From Deinococcus apachensis DSM 19763 (GTDB lineage: Bacteria; Deinococcota; Deinococci; Deinococcales; Deinococcaceae), in NCBI RefSeq assembly GCF_000381345.1, contig NZ_KB906410.1, forward strand, positions 1-64,000: 64,000 nt of DNA, written 5' to 3'. Both the position numbers and the translations under genes were made by a program. Below are positions 1-8,443 of the stretch, in pieces. The notes beneath the pieces are model-generated. The model was not told the DNA's origin and made no database searches. It saw only the letters and a program-made list of their open reading frames with translations. Every line of letters starts with the position of its first letter. Within the stretch, counting starts at the first letter, position 1.

Positions 1-390
1 CCTTCCGACGGCAGAGTGCCTGGGCTTACAAGAGGCGGCCATACCCCTACCACCTCGTTTTCGGCCCGGCCGGCACTGTGATCTGCCCTGATGCACCTGG
101 GCGGGATTGCTCGCCTGGAGGTGAAGTAAATGCAGGCGCACCGGGCTGAAAACGCTTTGTCAACGCGACGAAAACGCAGCGCCTTCCACACTGGATCCAG
201 GTGCCCCAGGCGTCTGCACAGGACTGCCGGTAGCGTCCGGGCGCCACATTCAGCAGCGCCACCGAGCGCAGGCTAGCCGATCCATTCGGGGAAAGGAGGA
301 ACTCCCTCGCCGAACCAGTGTCCCTCGCGCCGATCCGCCCCAGTTCCCGCCTCTCGCCCGATGCCCCGGCATCAGGAAAGGAACGTCACC
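1..390. other. Unassigned leading region
   Basis: No convincing gene was found in this stretch. The open frames on both strands have compositions typical of antisense or random high-GC reading and lack a ribosome binding site. The only functional signal is the purine-rich AGGAAAGGA just before 391, which belongs to the next gene. Confidence 0.4.
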
Positions 391-774
391 ATGCGGACTC
401 CCCAAACCCTCAAGACCCTGCTGCTCGCCGCCCTGTCTGCCGCCGCCCTGGGAAGCCCGGTCTCCGCTTCGAGCGTCTACGTAAACAATCGCCACGGTCC
501 GAGTGGAGCGATCAACGCCTATTGCGACGGCGTTCTCATAACCTCCAATGTCCTTCCCCAGATGTTCATGATGTTTCCCATTGAAGTGAGCCCTGGGCCG
601 CACGTGTTCGTGGTCACTCCGAGCAATATGGCGTTGGGTCAGGGCGATCTGGCGCGGGCCTCTGTTAACGTTGAGCCCAACGTTACCTACACGCTCAGGT
701 ACTTCTCGGAAAAGGGCACTGACCCAGCCTCCGCAGTACTCAAACTGCAGAGGGGCAGCTTCGGCAACGGCTGA
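391..774 (+). CDS. Small secreted protein, DUF4397-like beta domain
   Basis: A 127-residue protein with a Sec signal peptide: basic MRTPQTLKT, then a hydrophobic Leu/Ala stretch and a likely cleavage after VSAS. The mature part (SSVYVNNRHG..., then SPGPHVFVVTP and YTLRYFS) alternates like a small beta-sandwich. The pattern of short strands with a vNV...YTLRYF ending recalls DUF4397-type exported domains, but no catalytic motif is visible. I chose the ATG at 391 over the in-frame ATG at 361 because AGGAAAGGA sits 7-8 bases before it and the signal peptide then starts correctly. No operon partner is visible. The function is unknown; the export is fairly secure. Confidence 0.7.
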   Translation: MRTPQTLKTLLLAALSAAALGSPVSASSVYVNNRHGPSGAINAYCDGVLITSNVLPQMFMMFPIEVSPGPHVFVVTPSNMALGQGDLARASVNVEPNVTYTLRYFSEKGTDPASAVLKLQRGSFGNG

Positions 775-1051
775 AGGTGCCAGGCCAACCGTAGGCGGGG
801 AACCTGTGACAAGGTCCCCCGCCGATGGGTTTTCAACCGCCACCCTCAGTCAGTTGCCAGCACTTCCGCTTCCGACGCAGTGGGCGAGTGGCCTGCAGTT
901 CAGGCCGCCCGCTGCCCATGGAAGTGGGGGCTGTCCTCCCCTGGAAAGGCAGCCACCCGACACAGGGTGAAGGGTTAGCGGTGACAGTGGCATCATTGAT
1001 CGTCAGCCCACCCTCCGGGCCTTCGTCAACAATGCTCAGAGGAGCAGGGCC

Positions 1052-1213
1052 GAGGTCAAGGATCACCAGGTCAGGGCTGTGCTCACGTGCGCTGGTGAGG
1101 CCGGTCACGCCGTCTGGCGCAGTGAGGACCTGGTAGCCCGCCTGTTCCAGCTCGTACTGAACGACGCGGGTGATGTCGGGGTTGTCTTCGACCAGCAGGA
1201 TGCGTGGAATCAT
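1052..1213 (-). pseudogene. Truncated response-regulator receiver domain
   Basis: From the ATG at 1213 the frame reads MIPRILLVEDNPDI, a textbook receiver start with the acidic pair, followed by VVQYELEQAGYQV and DLVILDL, which carries the phospho-acceptor Asp. Similarity stops directly after ILDL at about residue 54. The rest of the receiver (the Thr/Ser and Lys motifs) and any output domain are missing, and the frame runs on into unrelated sequence. A receiver is about 120 residues, so this is the first half only. It is a broken gene; the deletion end point lies near 1050. Confidence 0.7.
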
Positions 1214-1414
1214 CGGGTTCGTCTTTCTCCGGAGGACGGTGAAGTGCGGTCGTGCTTCATCGTAGGGGAAAGGCGTTCCAGGGCGGGAGCTCAGGAATTT
1301 AGCGTTCCCTATGGCTGCACCCAGGCTCGCCTCCGGGTCGACCGCCTGAGGAAGCCGTGACCCGGCCATCATGCGGCCTGCGGTGAGGCGACGGATGGCG
1401 ATCTCCGAGAAGCG

Positions 1415-2480
1415 TTGGGGGACAGGTCAGCAGCTGTTTCCAGAGTGAGGTCACAGCCCTGCCGTGAACCTGGTGGGGCGGCCCAGCACAACCTCCGCTC
1501 GGTGAACTCGGGGCCCTCACTGAACTCCGCCCGGCCCTCAAAGCCTGCGGGAGGCGAGGATCAGACCAAACGTCAGACCGTGGCGAATCCGGTCGTGGGT
1601 CACCTGCGCATCCGCCTCCTGCTCCGTCTCCGCGAGAGCGAGCAAAAGATGGCCGAACACCCGACCCGGACGAGCCCTCAGCCACCGCCGGAGGAAGCGC
1701 GACGCCTGCTCTGCGGAGGACGCCGCAATCCCGATCCGGGCGATCCCGGTGCGAGGGTCGGCCTCGAGTTGTCCCACGCACCGCAGGCTCTCCTCCCGCG
1801 GGAGCTGCTGCACGCTCGTCCCCCAGTTCACCGCCACGACACCGGACTCCTGGCGTGCTCGCTCAAGTCATCCTGAGCGGCATAACCGATGACTGCCATC
1901 CACGTGAAATACGGACCGCGGGTGAGCAGGGCCAGCCCGCAACGAACCCGCCCCGGGTGGTCCTCCACCAGCTACACGCCGCTGACTTGGCGGTCGACCA
2001 GCACCCACATCGCCGTACCGTCGTCCGGTCTCCGGGTTGGACATGTTGATGCCGCGGGCGGGGTCGAGTGTGCCAGCCCAGAGCCCCTCGGCGTGCAGAC
2101 CTGAGCACCAACACATTGGCATCAGTTCTAGTTCGGTATCCGGCACGCCCACCCCAACCGTCAGGTCGAAGCCCCTGCCCTCCCACACCTGTCGCGCCGT
2201 CCCCCAGTCCTCCGGGACGGTGGCCGCGAGGCTGAGGTCTCACTGGGCCCGCACGTCTTTCAGAAGCAACTGGGTGGCGAGCGCGCTGACGCGGCGGACG
2301 GCGGTCCAGTCGCCTGCCTGCTTGTGGATCTCCGCCAGGCAGAGGACGAGTTTGGGTCAGTGCGCACGGCGGTGCGGGTCCACCAGGTGGCGCGGGCAGG
2401 GTGACCGGCAGCGAGGCGGCGGGAGGCGAGGTGGAGGAGCAGGGCGGGGGAACGGGCGAGCATCCCCTCTTGATGGTACG
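1415..2480 (-). pseudogene. Frameshifted gene with TPR-like segments, product not recognised
   Basis: Coding-like peptide appears on the minus strand but jumps between frames. About 2463-2370 reads LLLHLASRRLAAGHPAR, then another frame reads LAEIHKQAGDWTAVRRVSAL and LATQLLLKDVRAQ (about 2350-2245). Further on come DWGTARQVWEGRGFDLTVGV (about 2220-2160) and FTWMAVIGYAAQDD (about 1905-1865), then WLRARPGRVFGHLLLALAET (about 1700-1630). The helical, Ala/Leu-rich parts resemble tetratricopeptide repeats. At least two frameshifts are needed to join them. I do not recognise the intact family; the call of a decayed gene rests on continuity of plausible peptide across frames. Confidence 0.35.
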
Positions 2481-2600
2481 GGCCCTTCGGAACACTCAGA
2501 CCTTTTTGATTCGAGGAGAATCACGTACAAACTTCGGCAACGTTTACGGAAATGACCGAGTGAAACGGTCTGCACTGCCTGCACCCCCCCGGGGACCTTC

Positions 2601-2825
2601 ATGGCCAGGAAAAAACAACCGCTGCCCCACTACCGCAACACCTACCCCGACTCCCTGGCGACGCAGGAGGAGCTCAAACTCGAGGGCCTGAAGCCCGGCC
2701 GTCCGGAACCTGCAGCACTCCTGGAGTACGAGCGGGGGGACATCAGTGGTCTGTGCGGGCTGCACGAACGCGCCGAAGCCGTCCCGCTGGACCAGCCCTC
2801 CCCTGCCCCGCGTACGGACCAGTAA
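2601..2825 (+). CDS. Small hypothetical protein
   Basis: A 74-residue, charged, soluble protein beginning MARKKQPLPHYRNTYP and containing KPGRPEPAALLEYERGDISG followed by LCGLHERAEAVPL. The balanced charge, lack of runs and Pro-rich tail look like real coding rather than a shadow frame. The segment KPG..PAA..EY.RG recalls the start of small actinobacterial RRQRL-type zinc proteins, but the cysteine cluster of those proteins is absent, so I do not assign a function. No clear Shine-Dalgarno precedes the ATG. It stands alone between decayed sequence and an IS6 remnant. Confidence 0.45.
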   Translation: MARKKQPLPHYRNTYPDSLATQEELKLEGLKPGRPEPAALLEYERGDISGLCGLHERAEAVPLDQPSPAPRTDQ

Positions 2826-2948
2826 CGGCCAAGAGCGCCTTGAGAACCGTAATTCTCCCCTGTCTGGAGGATGTTGTCCTGGTGTACCAGCTCTATAAAG
2901 GTCGGTCGGGTTCTGGCAAGTGAACGAGGTGCAGGCCAACGTTCCTGG

Positions 2949-2975
2949 CGGGCCGCCTGAAGTTCAGGCGGCCCG
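2949..2975. repeat. Perfect 13+1+13 palindrome after the IS6 transposase
   Basis: The left arm CGGGCCGCCTGAA, a single central base and the right arm TTCAGGCGGCCCG form a perfect hairpin. It sits downstream of the transposase C-terminus. The same sequence with one mismatch lies at 14233-14259 in the same position relative to copy 2, so it is part of the element. It could be a transcription terminator or an end structure. Confidence 0.7.
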
Positions 2976-3650
2976 TTGCACGACATCCCAGACGTGCAGC
3001 GCATTCCACAGATGGCGTCTCGCTATCGGGCAGACACCGTGGCGCGGGGGTGCGGGTGAAGGTTCGAGACTCGGGCGTGCAGGGCGAGAAATTCCTGGGT
3101 CCGGCGTCGTCGCCCCAGGCCCAAGTGTTGCCGTTCTTGTTGCCGGGTCGAGCGGTGCGACTGCAGGGTCAGGTTGTTCCACCCTAAAGCCGAGGCGACC
3201 TGGACGTGCTCCACGAGGTGGAGCACGGAAAGTCCCCGGATGGCCACTCCGCCCTGGAGCTTGTCGCTATGAATCACCTCGGGCACGTCGTCCTCACCGA
3301 GCAGCCGAGTCAAGAAGGTCCGGGCCACCTCCGTGTCCGGGTGCGGTTGGAGCAGGAGGTCGAGCACCGCCCTGCTCGTCCACCGCACGCCAGAGCCCGT
3401 GTTTGACCGTTCCTCCTGGCCCGCAAACCTCGTCGAGATGCCACCGGGAGGGGACTTCGGGGCTCCCGGTGACGCAGCGGAGCAAATCTGATGTTCCACA
3501 GCCGCGGGGTTTCGTGACTGACGGTGCTGCCGCGCCATTTGCAGCAACTCCTGAACATCCCGTTGGCTGAGGGGGAAGCGGTAGTAGAGCCACAGGGCGT
3601 AACCGATGATGCTCAGGGGGAGGGCGACGGCGGTACGGCTTGCGGTCAAG
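2949..3650 (-). mobile_element. Decayed IS6-family element, copy 1
   Basis: The segment encodes, in broken frames on the minus strand, an IS6/IS26-type transposase. About 3620-3555 reads YALWLYYRFPLSQRDVQELL, the hallmark N-terminal helix. About 3450-3430 reads SRWHLDEVCG with the first catalytic Asp. About 3370-3265 reads VARTFLTRLLGEDDVPEVIH followed by SDKL with the second Asp, and about 3090 reads TQEFLALHARVSNLH with the Glu helix. Several frameshifts and a short deletion after SDKL make it inactive. A 27-base palindrome lies just past the transposase end. A second, inverted remnant lies at 13817-14262, so the two bracket a 10-kb gene island. Confidence 0.7.
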
Positions 3651-3745
3651 CACAGCTCACCACCCTACTCGCCTTAACCTGCCACAACCGGTGCGGGCTC
3701 TCCACGGCGTGACCTTCTGAGGCGCGCGTCAGTGCAGGGTGGTGA

Positions 3746-3776
3746 GATGGGGCGGGCTGCTGCAGCCCGCCCCATC
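3746..3776 (-). terminator. Hairpin after the peptide ABC operon
   Basis: The arms GATGGGGCGGGCTG and CAGCCCGCCCCATC form a perfect 14-bp stem with a 3-base loop, 13 bases past the stop of the binding-protein gene. No T-run follows. Position and stem strength make it the likely end of the minus-strand operon. Confidence 0.65.
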
Positions 3777-3788
3777 CCACCTCAAGGG

Positions 3789-5363
3789 TTACTTGACGCT
3801 CCAGTTCTGATACATCAGTCCCCAGACAGGGTGACGCTCGAAGTTCTGGATGCGCGGGTTGACGAAGTCGTACTGCACGGGGTGGTAGAGGGGCACCCAG
3901 GGGTAATCGGCCAGGATCATCTTTTGTGCCTTCTGGTACAGCTTCACGCTGGCGGCCAAGTTCACCCCCTGCGCCTGGTCGAGGATGCGGTCGACTTCCT
4001 TGTTGGAGTAGCCCGAGAGGTTCCAGCCGCCCCGCGTATATGCCGTCGACTTGAACAGGATCGGCAGGAAGTCCGACGCGTCGGGGTACGCCTGATACCA
4101 GCCGGAGAGGCCGATCGCTGTGGCGCCAGGAGTGGTGATGGTGTTGATGTACTCGGCCTGCGGCAGGGCCTTGATGTCCGCCTTGATGCCAATGACGGCG
4201 AGTTGCTGCTGAATGGCCTGCGCGATCTTTGTAAAAGCCTCGTCGTTGAGGGTGATCAAGGTCGTGGTGACGTTCGTGAGCCCGGACTGCTTCATCAGGG
4301 CTTTGCCCTTCTCGGGGTCGTAGGTGGTGTCCTTCACCGTCTCGTCGTGCCCGGCGAGGCCAATCGGCAGAATCTGGCTGGCGACCTTGCCGCGCCCGTT
4401 CACAAGCTGCAGGATGCGTTTCTTGTCGATGGCGTGCGCCACCGCCTCGCGGACGAGCTTGTTGTTGAACGGCGCCTTTTGTGTGTTCATGTACAGGTAG
4501 TTCGTGCCGATCTGCACCGCGTCGTGCACATATCCCTTATACCTGGGGTTCTGCTGAATTGCGGCGAACTGCGCCGTCGGGATACCGTTACCAAGCACGT
4601 CCACATCACCGCGCTGCGCGCGCAGCAGCGCGACCTGCTCGTTCAGGCTGAGCAGAATCTGAATCTCGTCGACCTTGGCCGCGTTGGCCTTGTCGAAGTA
4701 GTTCGGGTTGCGCGCGAGCACCATCTTCTGGCCGGGGACCCACTGCTTCAGAACGAACGGACCGTTGGCGACCACATGGTGGGAGTAGTCGGAGCCCCAC
4801 TTCTCCACGGCCTTGCGCGGGACCGCTGAAGCGAACGGCGTCGCGAGATAGTTCAGGAAGGTGCGGTCGGGTTTCTTCAGCTGGAATTGGATCGTGTAGG
4901 GATCAAGGAGCTTGATGCCGCTCACGTCCTTCGCCTTGCCGTCCACAAAGGCATCCGAGCCGACGAGGTTCCCGAACCAGCCGTTCTTGCCGCTCTGCGG
5001 GGACTTGCTCTTGGGGTTCAGGACCCGCTCGATGGCGTATTTGAAGGCGGCTGCATCGGTGGGTTCACCGTCCTGGAAGGTGATGCCCTTCTTGATCTTG
5101 AAGGTGTAGGTCTTGCCGTCCGCGCTGACCTTACCGTTGTCGGTGGCAGCCCACGGCACGAGCTTGGTGCCCTCACGGTAGGTGAGCAGCGTGACAAACA
5201 GCGCGTGCTCGACCGGCCAGTTCTGCACGTCGTCCCCGATGGCCGGGTCGAGCGTGTGGAAGTCCGAGGGGTACGCGACCGTGACGGTCTTGCCAGCGGC
5301 GAGCGCGGCGCTGGCGGTGAGAGCGAAGGTCAATCCGAGCAGGGAAACGATACGGCGGTGCAT
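3789..5363 (-). CDS. Peptide/nickel-type ABC transporter substrate-binding protein
   Basis: A 524-residue SBP_bac_5 family protein that captures peptides or related solutes outside the membrane and delivers them to the permeases encoded just upstream. The N-terminus MHRRIVSLLGLTF...ASAALAAG is a Sec signal peptide. The mature part has the family pattern: VTVAYPSDFHTLDPAIGDD, then YREGTKLVPWAA and KIKKGITFQDGEPTDA, with GPFVLKQWVPGQKMVLARNP in the middle and VPLYHPVQYDFVNPRIQNF near the end. The length is normal. The start at 5363 has AAGGAGCCCTC just before it; the longer open frame upstream is not coding. It is the last gene of the minus-strand operon, followed by a hairpin. Peptide specificity is inferred from the aminopeptidase neighbours. 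Confidence 0.9.
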   Translation of the reverse strand: MHRRIVSLLGLTFALTASAALAAGKTVTVAYPSDFHTLDPAIGDDVQNWPVEHALFVTLLTYREGTKLVPWAATDNGKVSADGKTYTFKIKKGITFQDGEPTDAAAFKYAIERVLNPKSKSPQSGKNGWFGNLVGSDAFVDGKAKDVSGIKLLDPYTIQFQLKKPDRTFLNYLATPFASAVPRKAVEKWGSDYSHHVVANGPFVLKQWVPGQKMVLARNPNYFDKANAAKVDEIQILLSLNEQVALLRAQRGDVDVLGNGIPTAQFAAIQQNPRYKGYVHDAVQIGTNYLYMNTQKAPFNNKLVREAVAHAIDKKRILQLVNGRGKVASQILPIGLAGHDETVKDTTYDPEKGKALMKQSGLTNVTTTLITLNDEAFTKIAQAIQQQLAVIGIKADIKALPQAEYINTITTPGATAIGLSGWYQAYPDASDFLPILFKSTAYTRGGWNLSGYSNKEVDRILDQAQGVNLAASVKLYQKAQKMILADYPWVPLYHPVQYDFVNPRIQNFERHPVWGLMYQNWSVK

Positions 5364-5457
5364 GAGGGCTCCTTGTGAGGGCTGTGGCCTCGGGTGGGCA
5401 GCTGGGCGACGGGCGGAACGCGGACAGGCTGCCGGGCGTGCTGCGACACGCCGAGCG

Positions 5458-6381
5458 TCAGGAGACGGAGATGCGCGGGTCAATCACGCTGTAGAGCATG
5501 TCGACGATGATGTTGGCGAAGACGATGCACGCCGCGGAGAAGAGGACGGTGCCCATGATCATCGGCAGGTCAATGTTCTGCACGGCCTGCCACGCGAGCG
5601 TCCCGATGCCGGGCCAGCCGAAGACCTGTTCGATGATGAGGGCACCGCCGAGCAGGACGCCCAGGTCGAGGGCGGTCATGGTGAGCAGCGGGCGCAGGGC
5701 GTTGCGGAACGCGTGCTTGAGCATGACCTGCGCGGGGGCCACCCCCTTAGCGCGTGCCGTGCGGACGTAATCCTCGCCCAGCACCTCGAGAAGGCTGGCC
5801 CGGCCCATGCGGGCGTAGTAGCCAGCGCCGGAGAGGCCGAGGGTGAGGGCGGGAAGAAGCAGGCTGATGGGCCCGGCGTCCGCGCCCCCCAGGGGCAGAA
5901 GTGGGTACTTGTAGCCGAAGACGTACAGCAGGATGATGCCCAGCCAGAACGACGGCACGGCCAGGGTCAGCAGGACGAAGGTGCTGGCAAGGCCGTCGAT
6001 GGCGCGGACTTTCGTTCCAGCGGCGAGCAGGCCGACAGACGCGCCGATCAGGAGCTCGAAGGCGAGGCCAGCGAGGGCCAGCGCGAGCGTGTAGGGGAAG
6101 CGCTCGAGGATGGTAGGTAGCACCTTCTGCTCCGTCTTGTAGGAGCGTCCGAAGTCGCCCTGCACGGCGTGCCCCAGGAAACGGCCGTACTGAGCCAGGA
6201 AGGGTTGATCGAGGCCGAGCTCGTGGCGGATGCTGCGTACCGTTTCGGCGGTGGCGTTCGGTCCGGCGATCATGCGCGCCGGGTCGGCGGGCACCTTGTA
6301 GCCGATGAAGAAGGTGAGGAGGGACGCGCAGAGCAGCACCAGCGCGCTCCACGCCAGGCGGCGCAGGAGGAAGGAGAGCAT
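5458..6381 (-). CDS. Peptide ABC transporter permease, DppB-like
   Basis: A 307-residue inner-membrane permease of the DppB/OppB family. It starts MLSFLLRRLAWSALVLL, the usual first membrane span, followed by the periplasmic RHELGLDQPFLAQYGRFLGH signature. Later it has GLSGAGYYARMGRASLLEVL and YVRTARAKGVAP, the EAA-type loop that contacts the ATPase. About six membrane segments are visible. The ATG at 6381 overlaps the stop of the upstream permease by one base (TGATG), so translation is coupled. The binding-protein gene follows after about 95 bases. No ATPase gene lies in the island, so this permease must borrow ATPases encoded elsewhere. Confidence 0.9.
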   Translation of the reverse strand: MLSFLLRRLAWSALVLLCASLLTFFIGYKVPADPARMIAGPNATAETVRSIRHELGLDQPFLAQYGRFLGHAVQGDFGRSYKTEQKVLPTILERFPYTLALALAGLAFELLIGASVGLLAAGTKVRAIDGLASTFVLLTLAVPSFWLGIILLYVFGYKYPLLPLGGADAGPISLLLPALTLGLSGAGYYARMGRASLLEVLGEDYVRTARAKGVAPAQVMLKHAFRNALRPLLTMTALDLGVLLGGALIIEQVFGWPGIGTLAWQAVQNIDLPMIMGTVLFSAACIVFANIIVDMLYSVIDPRISVS

Positions 6382-7286
6382 CAGATGGCCTTCTTTCCGC
6401 TCTTCGGATCCAGAGCATCGCGCAGACCGTCGCCGAGCAGATTGAAGCTGAGAACGGACAGGCCGAGGAACACGCCGGGGAAGATCACGAGCCACGGACT
6501 GACCGTGAGGTACTGCGAGCCGTCGGCGATCATGTTGCCCCAGTCGGGCGTGGGGGGCTGCACGCCGATCCCGACGTAGGACAGCGCGGCGACGAACAGC
6601 ACGGTGGTGGAAAAGTTGAGCGTCCCGTAAACCAGCACCTGCCCGAGCACCTGGGGAATCGCGTGCCGGAAAAGGATGCGGGCGTCACTGGCGCCCAGGG
6701 CGCGCGCGGCGTCAATGTACTCGCGGTGCCGGATGGAGAGCAGTTCGGCGCGAATGATGCGGGCCAGGTAGAACCACGACACGCCGCCAATCACGGAGAC
6801 GATTACGCCGATGCCGGGCCGCAGCACGGCGGCGAGGAACGCCGCGAGCAGCAGGACGGGAAAGCTGATCAGGATGTCCGTGAGGCGCATGATGAGCGTG
6901 TCGACCAGCCCGCCGAAGTATCCGGCGATGGTGCCGAGCGTCAGGGCGACCGTGGTCGCGATCAGGTTGGCCAGGACGGCGATGAGCATCGAGGTGCGCG
7001 TGCCGTAGACCAGGCGACTGTACACGTCGCGTCCCAGGGCGTCGGTGCCGAACCAGAAGTTGTGCGTGGGGGGGAGGGGCGACCCCATGTCGGAGAGCCC
7101 GTTGGGGTACTGCACGCTGGGGTCGTGCCCGGTGAGCCACGGCGCGAAGATGCAGATGAGCAGCAGCACGGCCGTGATGACGAGGCCCAGCACGCCGCCG
7201 GGGTGACGGCGGAAGCGGCGCCAGAAGGCCTGGGTGGCGCGCTCGGCGCGTGGTGTGGGAGTGACAGGGGTGGGCGTGGCCGTCAT
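6381..7286 (-). CDS. Peptide ABC transporter permease, DppC-like
   Basis: A 301-residue inner-membrane permease of the DppC/OppC family. A Thr/Pro-rich cytoplasmic tail precedes the first span (GVLGLVITAVLLLICIFAPW). The family motif FGTDALGRDVYSRLVYGTR follows, then the ATPase-contact loop with EYIDAARALGASDARILFRH. Two starts are possible: the ATG at 7286 and a GTG at 7295. GGAGG lies 13 bases before the ATG and 4 before the GTG, so I keep the ATG. The gene follows the hydrolase at 7334-8248 after 47 bases and overlaps the next permease by one base, which makes the three transport genes one transcription unit. Confidence 0.9.
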   Translation of the reverse strand: MTATPTPVTPTPRAERATQAFWRRFRRHPGGVLGLVITAVLLLICIFAPWLTGHDPSVQYPNGLSDMGSPLPPTHNFWFGTDALGRDVYSRLVYGTRTSMLIAVLANLIATTVALTLGTIAGYFGGLVDTLIMRLTDILISFPVLLLAAFLAAVLRPGIGVIVSVIGGVSWFYLARIIRAELLSIRHREYIDAARALGASDARILFRHAIPQVLGQVLVYGTLNFSTTVLFVAALSYVGIGVQPPTPDWGNMIADGSQYLTVSPWLVIFPGVFLGLSVLSFNLLGDGLRDALDPKSGKKAI

Positions 7287-7333
7287 GGCTTTCACAGGAC
7301 CTCCGGGGGCGGGTTCCGGGTGACGTGGCGGCC

Positions 7334-8248
7334 TCAGGAGCGCGGCGTGCTGGGGAACGCGCCGCACTCGACGTCCTGCAGGAAGGTTCTGAGGGCGGTG
7401 AAGTACGTTTCGGCGTCGTCCCACATGCTGAGGTGGCTGCCGTTCTCGCAGATAGACACGCGGGCGTTCGGGAGGCGCCGCCCCATCTCCTCGATGTCGG
7501 CGGGGTTCATGGAATCGTGCCGCCCGACGGAGAGCAGCGTGGGCACAGTGATGCGGTGGAGGTCGTCCCAGCGGTCCCAGGTCTTGAAGTTCCCGACCAC
7601 CACGAACTCGTTGGGACCCTGCATGGTGTTGTACACGGGGGCGGCGAGGTGCTCGAACATGCGCCCCACGGGCTCCGGCCAGGGCACGACGCGGCAGATG
7701 TGCTGGTTGTAGAGCCCCATCAGCAGGGCCTGGTACCCGGGGTCATCGAGCGTCCCTTCCGCCTCGTGACGCTTCATGGTCAGGACGTCCTCGGGGGGCA
7801 GGCGCTCTCGCAGCACGTTGAGATAGCGCTCGTACGACGCGATGCTCGCCGTCATGTTGCTGACGATCAACCCCCTGAGGTGCTCCTGGTACTTCAGGGC
7901 GTATTCGATGCCCAGCATCCCGCCCCACGAGTTGCCGAAGAGGTAGAAGTCTTCCAGGCCCAGGGCGGCGCGCACCTGCTCGACCTCCTCGCGGAAGCGC
8001 TCGACGGTCCAGAGGCTGGGGTCGTCCGGCTGGTCCGAATAGTACGAGCCAAGCTGGTCGTAGTAGTAGAAGGTGTACTCGTCCGGGGAGAGCCATTGCT
8101 CGAAGCACTCGAAGTACTCGTGGGTGCAGCCGGGGCCGCCGTGGAGCAGCAGCAGGGTGACCGGGCCGTGCCCGACCTTCTTCGTCCAGACGTGGTAGTG
8201 GCCGTCCACGGGGATCAGGCGGACGTTCGGGTCTTGGGCGGTCGTCAT
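7334..8248 (-). CDS. Proline iminopeptidase-like serine hydrolase (S33)
   Basis: A 304-residue cytoplasmic alpha/beta hydrolase of the S33 prolyl/aminopeptidase type, which removes N-terminal proline or similar residues from short peptides. The oxyanion-hole motif HGGPGC is at residues 36-41, the nucleophile elbow GNSWGG has Ser107, and the acid and base are probably Asp245 (GRHDSMN) and His272 (NGSHLSMWDD). The Trp after the nucleophile is typical of the family. AAGGAG lies 6 bases before the ATG. It is the first gene of the transporter transcription unit and has its own promoter-like sequence upstream. The context supports hydrolysis of the imported peptide. Confidence 0.85.
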   Translation of the reverse strand: MTTAQDPNVRLIPVDGHYHVWTKKVGHGPVTLLLLHGGPGCTHEYFECFEQWLSPDEYTFYYYDQLGSYYSDQPDDPSLWTVERFREEVEQVRAALGLEDFYLFGNSWGGMLGIEYALKYQEHLRGLIVSNMTASIASYERYLNVLRERLPPEDVLTMKRHEAEGTLDDPGYQALLMGLYNQHICRVVPWPEPVGRMFEHLAAPVYNTMQGPNEFVVVGNFKTWDRWDDLHRITVPTLLSVGRHDSMNPADIEEMGRRLPNARVSICENGSHLSMWDDAETYFTALRTFLQDVECGAFPSTPRS

Positions 8249-8310
8249 GCGCGGCTCCTTACGAATGGAATGTCGTGCGTGGGAGCGGGGATTGGGCTGG
8301 TGACGCCGGA

Positions 8311-8339
8311 ATGCTACCGAATATTGACTACAAATTCAA
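8311..8339 (-). promoter_or_regulatory. Candidate promoter for the peptidase/transporter operon
   Basis: Read on the minus strand, TTGAAT and TAGCAT are separated by 17 bases, a good sigma-70 spacing, about 60-90 bases before the ATG at 8248. The surrounding stretch 8310-8370 is AT-rich against a high-GC background. This suggests the transporter part is transcribed separately from the ligase/amidohydrolase pair upstream. The AT-rich patch is also a plausible binding area for the nearby Lrp-type regulator. Confidence 0.5.
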
Positions 8340-8443
8340 GAATAGCATCTGAAGTTGACTAAATATGCGAGTTCGGTAAGTAATCTGGCGTTTGCCCAGC
8401 CAGGCCGTGGTCATCCGCAAGCGGAGTCGCGGGCGACACCAGT

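Noticed and set aside
890..915. Third copy of the IS6-linked palindrome
   Set aside because: GGCCTGCAGTTCAGGCCGCC resembles it, but the arms no longer pair well and no transposase text adjoins it. It is too weak to list as an element.
3732..4829. Long plus-strand open frame of 365 codons
   Set aside because: It is the exact antisense of the peptide-binding protein gene, which has a signal peptide and family motifs.
6663..8362. Two long plus-strand frames of about 350 codons
   Set aside because: They are antisense to the DppC-like permease and the iminopeptidase; the peptides are Gly/Val/Arg-rich with no domain.
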